Shown: positions 59,789 to 64,000 of the stretch, one piece after another
Numbering within the stretch: position 1 is the first letter of the stretch
Layout of the letters: each line of letters opens with the position of its first letter
Assembly: GCF_018687615.1 (NCBI RefSeq)
Contig: NZ_CP061299.1
Location: 1,641,319 to 1,705,318 of the forward strand
Length of the DNA stretch: 64,000 bases
From: Polynucleobacter sp. MWH-CaK5
GTDB lineage: Bacteria; Pseudomonadota; Gammaproteobacteria; Burkholderiales; Burkholderiaceae
Direction of reading: 5' to 3'
Position numbers and translations under genes: made by a program
Notes under the pieces: model-generated
Database searches by the model: none
The model's input: only the letters and a program-made list of their open reading frames with translations
Told to the model about the DNA's origin: nothing

Positions 59789-61162
59789 TTACTTACCAAT
59801 GCAAAAGGTGCTGAAAATTTTTCCCAATAAATCATCTGGCAAAAATTGACCCGTGATGGTCGAAAGCTCGTCTTGAGCAAGCCTCATTTCTTCGGCCGCC
59901 AACTCTATGGATGATGTTTGTGCCTTTAATAGAACCAAAGCATTCTTGATGTGCTGCTCTGCATTTAAGAGTGCTTCAACGTGTCTTTTTCTGGCCAAGA
60001 TGCCGCCCTCTGACTCAGGCTGCCATCCAGCAACTTTTAATAATTCACCTTTTAACTGCTCTAGACCCTGACCAGTTTTGGCAGAAACAAATAATTGATC
60101 TTCAAGATCAGTATTTTGTTTTGACGATTGATCAAGTTTGTTCCACACGATTTTTATTGGAACGTTCTTAGATGTCTTGAGCTTAATTCGCTTAATTAAA
60201 TCTTGGTCTTCAATTGATATTTGAGACCCCTGAGTGAGGTCCATTAAGTGGAGAACTAAATCAGCTTGCTCGATTGCCTGCCAAGTTCTTTCAATACCAA
60301 TTTGCTCAACACTGTCTTGAGTCTCCCTCAAGCCAGCGGTATCAATGATATGAAGTGGAACGCCATCCAATAGAATCGTTTCTTTAAGTCGGTCACGGGT
60401 CGTGCCAGCCACGTCCGTCACAATCGCAATATCCTCGCCAGCAAGCGCGTTCATCAAAGAGCTTTTGCCCACATTTGGTTGACCCACTAAAACCACCGTT
60501 AAGCCATCGCGAATAATCGATCCTTGTTGTGCGGCATTTTTTACTTCTTGAATATTGCCAAGAATTTTTTCTAATCGATTAAATACATCGTGCTGCTCAA
60601 TGAAATCAATTTCTTCTTCCGGAAAATCTAGAGTTGCCTCAGTCAAGGCTCTGATCTCAATCAAGGCATTTAAGAACACATCAATTTTTTTAGAGAAATC
60701 GCCTTTGAGAGATTTTGCGGCGCCCTTAGCAGCCAAAGTACTGCTGGCATCAATCAAATCCGCAACAGCCTCGGCCTGAGCTAGGTCCATTTTTCCATTT
60801 AGAAAAGCTCTCTCCGTGAACTCACCAGGACGAGCCAATCGTAAGCCCATGCTTTTACCAACCTGAAGGCAATGATCGAGCAGTAGATTTAGTGCAGGCG
60901 CACTGCCATGACACTGTAGCTCCAGAACATCTTCACCGGTATAAGAATTTGGTGCTGGAAAAGCGATCGCCAAACCTTCGTCAATCAATTCACCCGTAGC
61001 ATCATTGAACTGAACCAAGGTTGCATGTCTTGGGGCCAGCTCTCTAAGACAAAGGGCCTTGCTAATCTGCAAGACCCCTGTTCCCGATAAACGAATTATT
61101 CCAACACTGGCGCGACCATTAGCCGTGGCTAAAGCAATGATTGGTTCGCGCTCATGATTCAT
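59789..61162 (-). CDS. mnmE: tRNA modification GTPase MnmE
   Basis: 457 aa. An N-terminal tetrahydrofolate-binding domain (FPAPNSYTGEDVLELQCHG) is followed by a helical domain with an inserted G domain: Walker A GQPNVGKSSLMNAL, TRDRLKE switch, DTAGLRETQ and NKLD. The C-terminus ends FCIGK, the conserved C-x-GK motif. With MnmG it modifies U34 of several tRNAs; the MnmC-oxidase protein at 54.6 kb acts later in the same pathway. It begins 2 nt behind yidC. Confidence 0.97.
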   Translation of the reverse strand: MNHEREPIIALATANGRASVGIIRLSGTGVLQISKALCLRELAPRHATLVQFNDATGELIDEGLAIAFPAPNSYTGEDVLELQCHGSAPALNLLLDHCLQVGKSMGLRLARPGEFTERAFLNGKMDLAQAEAVADLIDASSTLAAKGAAKSLKGDFSKKIDVFLNALIEIRALTEATLDFPEEEIDFIEQHDVFNRLEKILGNIQEVKNAAQQGSIIRDGLTVVLVGQPNVGKSSLMNALAGEDIAIVTDVAGTTRDRLKETILLDGVPLHIIDTAGLRETQDSVEQIGIERTWQAIEQADLVLHLMDLTQGSQISIEDQDLIKRIKLKTSKNVPIKIVWNKLDQSSKQNTDLEDQLFVSAKTGQGLEQLKGELLKVAGWQPESEGGILARKRHVEALLNAEQHIKNALVLLKAQTSSIELAAEEMRLAQDELSTITGQFLPDDLLGKIFSTFCIGK

Positions 61163-61164
61163 AC

Positions 61165-62859
61165 TTAAGCAGGTTTTTTAGCCCCGCCGTAAATTTTATT
61201 AATTTGCCACTGTTGCGCGATTGACAAGATGTTGTTCACAACCCAATACAAAACCAATCCTGATGGGAAAAAGAAGAACATCACTGAGAAAGCAATCGGC
61301 ATGAACATCATGAGTTTTGCTTGTAGCGGATCTGGTGGCGTTGGATTGAGTTTTGTCTGAATGAACATTGAGACAGCCATTAGGATTGGCAACAAACCAA
61401 TAGGCGCGCCGAACCAAACACCAAACAATGTATCTGGTTTTGACAAGTCTTGAATCCAACCCCACCAAGGAGCGCCCCTCATCTCTACAGAAGACAAGAG
61501 CACCCAATACAAAGCGATGAACACAGGAATCTGAATCAATACCGGGAAGCAACCGCCCAAAGGATTGATTTTTTCTTTGCGGTACATCTCCATCATGGCT
61601 TGATTAAGCTTCTGTGGCTCGCCTTTGTGGCGCTCTTTTAACTCTAACACTCGTGGTTGCACCAACTTCATACGAGCCATTGATTTATAGCTGGCTGCAG
61701 ATAGCGGGAAGAAAACCAGTTTGATCAACATCGTCAAAAGAATGATTGACCATCCCCAGTTATTTACCAAGGCATGAATCTTTTCAAGCAACCAGAAAAT
61801 TGGTTTAGCCAAAATAGTGAACCATCCGTAGTCTTTAACCAACTCTAGACCAGGAGCAATTTTTTCCAACACATGTTCTTCTTGAGGGCCAACAAATAAT
61901 TTAAGTGTTTCTGTTTTCTCTTGGCCAACACCCAATGTTTCTAATTTTGATTGAACACCAATTCTGTACTGATTATTTTCTAACTTTCCTACATACAGAT
62001 CTCTTTGGAAGTTATTAGATGGGATCCATGCAGAAGCAAAATAATGCTGCACCATGGCAACCCAAGTTGGACTATCTTTTGCTTGAGAGCCAGGTATTTT
62101 TGCCTTGTTTTTTTCAATATCAGAAAAGTCTACTTTTTGGAATTTCTCCGCATCGGTATAAAGAGCGGGGCCAGTAAATGTTGTGTAGAACATGCTTTCT
62201 TCTAGCTTGCTATTGTCACGAACCAATTCTGCATAAAGCGTTAAGTCTGCTGATGGGTTGCTCAAGTTTTTAATGGTGTGCTTTGCATCAACAACATAAG
62301 AACCATTCTCAAGCGTGAAAACTTTTTCTAGACGAACGCCATTCTTTTCTGCAACCAACGTAACTGAATTGCCTGCAGCATTTTTGCTGACTGAAAAATT
62401 TTGTGTGTGATTTGGCAACTCAACGCCTGATGCCGAAACCAAGCCAGAGCGCGCATAGTATTGGCGTGCACTGCTGCGCTCAAAAATTAAAACGCCAGAC
62501 TTATCTTCTTCAACGTGCTTTGTTAATTGCGCTTTGCTGATCACGCCGCCGAGGCTGTCAATCTCTAAAGTGATGACATCATTCTTTAAAGTAATGATTT
62601 CACCGGTCTTATTTGGAGCAAACAAAGCTGGGGCACCTGGAGCAGCTGGAGTTGTTGCCACTGCTTTTGGCAAATCAGTCTTTGGTGCGTTTGTTGCATT
62701 TGTTGTTGGTGGAGCATCTTTCGCAGCGGCTGGCTGCTGAGCTTCAACATTTGGCTTAGAAAAGAAAGAAGCCTGACCACTGTGTTGTTGCCATGCATCG
62801 AACAACAAAATGGCTGATATTGTAAAAATTGCCCAAAGTAAGGTTTTTCTGATGTCCAT
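61165..62859 (-). CDS. yidC: Membrane protein insertase YidC
   Basis: 564 aa from the ATG at 62859, giving the normal MDIRKTLLWAIF first helix. A large periplasmic domain (about 60-350) precedes the five-helix insertase core with KSMARMKLVQPRV (the conserved Arg) and GGCFPVLIQIPVFIALYWVL. It inserts small inner-membrane proteins alone or with SecYEG. A longer open frame upstream to 62952 would overlap yidD and was not used. Confidence 0.97.
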   Translation of the reverse strand: MDIRKTLLWAIFTISAILLFDAWQQHSGQASFFSKPNVEAQQPAAAKDAPPTTNATNAPKTDLPKAVATTPAAPGAPALFAPNKTGEIITLKNDVITLEIDSLGGVISKAQLTKHVEEDKSGVLIFERSSARQYYARSGLVSASGVELPNHTQNFSVSKNAAGNSVTLVAEKNGVRLEKVFTLENGSYVVDAKHTIKNLSNPSADLTLYAELVRDNSKLEESMFYTTFTGPALYTDAEKFQKVDFSDIEKNKAKIPGSQAKDSPTWVAMVQHYFASAWIPSNNFQRDLYVGKLENNQYRIGVQSKLETLGVGQEKTETLKLFVGPQEEHVLEKIAPGLELVKDYGWFTILAKPIFWLLEKIHALVNNWGWSIILLTMLIKLVFFPLSAASYKSMARMKLVQPRVLELKERHKGEPQKLNQAMMEMYRKEKINPLGGCFPVLIQIPVFIALYWVLLSSVEMRGAPWWGWIQDLSKPDTLFGVWFGAPIGLLPILMAVSMFIQTKLNPTPPDPLQAKLMMFMPIAFSVMFFFFPSGLVLYWVVNNILSIAQQWQINKIYGGAKKPA

Positions 62860-62908
62860 TATTTTTTCTGTATTAAATAGCGTAAGCAGGAATTGTAGTG
62901 TTAGATTG

Positions 62909-63139
62909 TTACTTCTTTGTGTTCTTTTCTGGTACTGGGTCAAGACCACCATCGGCCCAGGGATTACATCTCATTATTCTGTAGATTGCTAAGCCCAAGC
63001 CCTTGATCGCGCCATGTTTTTCCAAAGCCTCCATGGCGTAGCAAGAGCAAGTTGGGTGAAAGCGACATTGTGCTCCCCAAAAAGGACTTAACAACAATTG
63101 ATAAAGCCGGATCAACCCTCTTAATAAGCTTGCAATCAT
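62909..63139 (-). CDS. yidD: Membrane protein insertion efficiency factor YidD
   Basis: 76 aa. The signature CRFHPTCSCYAMEALEKHG and the end MRCNPWADGGLDPVP are typical of YidD, a small inner-membrane-associated protein encoded between rnpA and yidC. Its start overlaps the rnpA stop (ATGA). Confidence 0.95.
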   Translation of the reverse strand: MIASLLRGLIRLYQLLLSPFWGAQCRFHPTCSCYAMEALEKHGAIKGLGLAIYRIMRCNPWADGGLDPVPEKNTKK

Positions 63140-63552
63140 TTGCTTGGGCTCACGGGAATAAATAGCTGCTCTTTAATTTGACGTCTTTCTCGCTCTCTTA
63201 ACTTGCCTCTGGTGGACTCACCAATTTTTTTTCGCAACCTTAAGACGACTAGCTGACCATCTAAATTAAGGAGGTTCTGACGATAAGACTCTCTCATCAA
63301 GCGCTTGATTCGATTTCGATCAATCGCTCTTTTGGCTAATTTTTTGGGAACGGTCAATGCAATGCCAGACTCACCAGCAAGGGTGTGTATGGCTAGATGT
63401 TTGGTATTGCTTGGTTTTTGAGCCAATATTGATCTAATCAAATTGGCGTCGGAAAGAGAAAAAGAGCGAGCCAATTGAGTGCTCGCTTTTCTATCTTTTT
63501 CTTGCTGTTGCTTAAACAGCGAGGCGTTTACGACCCTTGGCACGGCGCGCAT
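63136..63552 (-). CDS. rnpA: Ribonuclease P protein component
   Basis: 138 aa from the ATG at 63552; a GTG at 63543 is the only nearby alternative. The RNA-binding signature is AIDRNRIKRLMRESYR. It assists the RNase P RNA in maturing tRNA 5' ends. The start lies inside rpmH, giving a 41-bp same-strand overlap in another frame, and about 20 N-terminal residues are unlike other RnpA proteins, so the true start could be slightly later. Confidence 0.92.
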   Translation of the reverse strand: MRAVPRVVNASLFKQQQEKDRKASTQLARSFSLSDANLIRSILAQKPSNTKHLAIHTLAGESGIALTVPKKLAKRAIDRNRIKRLMRESYRQNLLNLDGQLVVLRLRKKIGESTRGKLRERERRQIKEQLFIPVSPSK

Positions 63553-63646
63553 TCAAAACATGGCGACCACCTTTAGTTTTCATGCGAACACGAAAACCGT
63601 GGGTACGTTTACGACGGGTTACTGATGGTTGATATGTACGTTTCAT
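63512..63646 (-). CDS. rpmH: Ribosomal protein bL34
   Basis: 44 aa: it starts MKRTYQPSVTRRKRTHGFR and ends RRAKGRKRLAV, a complete bL34. Component of the large ribosomal subunit. First gene of the leftward rpmH-rnpA-yidD-yidC-mnmE run next to the origin; its 3' end is overlapped by rnpA. Confidence 0.98.
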   Translation of the reverse strand: MKRTYQPSVTRRKRTHGFRVRMKTKGGRHVLNARRAKGRKRLAV

Positions 63647-63689
63647 AATTATTTCCTAGCGAACCTTAGATTCTCGCTTTTTTCCCATG

Positions 63690-63814
63690 CACCGTCAATA
63701 GTTATTTACAGTGTATTTTTTTATTTTGGCATTTATCTTGTTGTTTTTGCTAAATTTTTTATGTTATCAACATGTTATCCACAGCTTATCCACCGACTTA
63801 TCCTTTGTGGATAA
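63690..63814. other. oriC: Probable replication origin (oriC) with DnaA boxes
   Basis: Between rpmH and dnaA lie TTATCCACA (63775-63783, perfect), its reverse complement TGTGGATAA (63806-63814, perfect), TTATCCACC (63786-63794), TTATCAACA (63764-63772) and TTATCCTTT (63798-63806). A T-rich stretch at 63705-63760 could be the unwinding element. The cluster may also autoregulate dnaA. Confidence 0.85.
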
Positions 63815-63840
63815 CTTTTAACAGCATCTACAATTGCCTC

Positions 63841-64000
63841 GTGAATACAAATACCCTGACAAATTCCTCGTTAATAGCAAATTCAAACCTTGAGACATTT
63901 TGGGCGTTTGTAGCAGATTCTTTTTCAAAAGAGCTTTCCCCGCAACAGTTTAAAACATGGATCAAGCCTCTTTTTCCTCTTTCTTTTGACCAGGAAAACT
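63841..64000 (+). CDS. dnaA: Chromosomal replication initiator DnaA, N-terminal part
   Basis: A GTG at 63841 opens a frame that runs off the window (53 codons). The segment LETFWAFVADSFSKELSPQQFKTWIKPLFP is the DnaA domain I pattern, which binds DnaB. It lies 26 nt after the DnaA-box cluster, divergent from rpmH. The GTG start has no strong ribosome-binding site; no ATG is near. Confidence 0.93.
   Translation, partial: MNTNTLTNSSLIANSNLETFWAFVADSFSKELSPQQFKTWIKPLFPLSFDQEN

Overview
The window looks like the chromosome of a low-GC member of the Burkholderiaceae (Betaproteobacteria), most probably a freshwater Polynucleobacter-type bacterium. The argument rests on gene order and protein style: metX-metW with slmA, a one-cysteine DksA next to a COG0523 GTPase, gatCAB divergent from mreBCD-mrdA-rodA, a def-fmt-htpX-rsmB-ntrYX run, and rpmH-rnpA-yidD-yidC-mnmE. 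The species is inferred, not proven. The right edge is the replication origin: a DnaA-box cluster lies between rpmH and the start of dnaA.

Layout. 1-1.85 kb: the SAM cycle (metK, ahcY), with a SAM-II-like aptamer before metK and an SAH riboswitch plus terminator before ahcY. 1.85-10.3 kb: dapF, pyrE, xth, then a tightly overlapped leftward operon argB - HAD phosphatase - slmA - metX - metW - AmpG-like permease - M48 lipoprotein. 10.4-14.6 kb: a probable zinc-homeostasis group (TonB receptor, His-rich small protein, DksA lacking most zinc ligands, His-rich COG0523 GTPase). 14.7-20.7 kb: rRNA methyltransferase, xerC, DUF484, gatBAC. 20.8-26.3 kb: the rod-shape operon mreBCD-mrdA-rodA. 26.4-34.9 kb: HU, hemP, GST, ketopantoate reductase-like protein, alkyl sulfatase, pirin, TRIC channel, cupin and small unknowns.

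34.9-43.2 kb is the accessory region, built around one tRNA-Phe gene. On the 3' side of the tRNA a Kef-type antiporter sits between two copies of a 53-bp repeat made of the tRNA 3' end and its terminator. On the 5' side a ~6.1-kb integrative element (two different tyrosine recombinases, an outer-membrane barrel, several small unknown genes) sits between 42-bp repeats made of the 5' half of the tRNA. The element therefore replaced the 5' half of the tRNA gene and its promoter; a promoter-like sequence of the original gene is stranded at the far end.

43.2-51.3 kb: a leftward run def-fmt-htpX-rsmB-DUF4390-ntrY-ntrX(without AAA+)-modA. 51.4-58.8 kb: short dprA, topB, an MnmC oxidase-domain protein that overlaps topB tail-to-tail, an M23 peptidase and GTP-dependent PEP carboxykinase. 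58.9-64 kb: patatin-like protein, mnmE, yidC, yidD, rnpA, rpmH, oriC and the first codons of dnaA. No CRISPR array, IS element or rRNA gene was seen.
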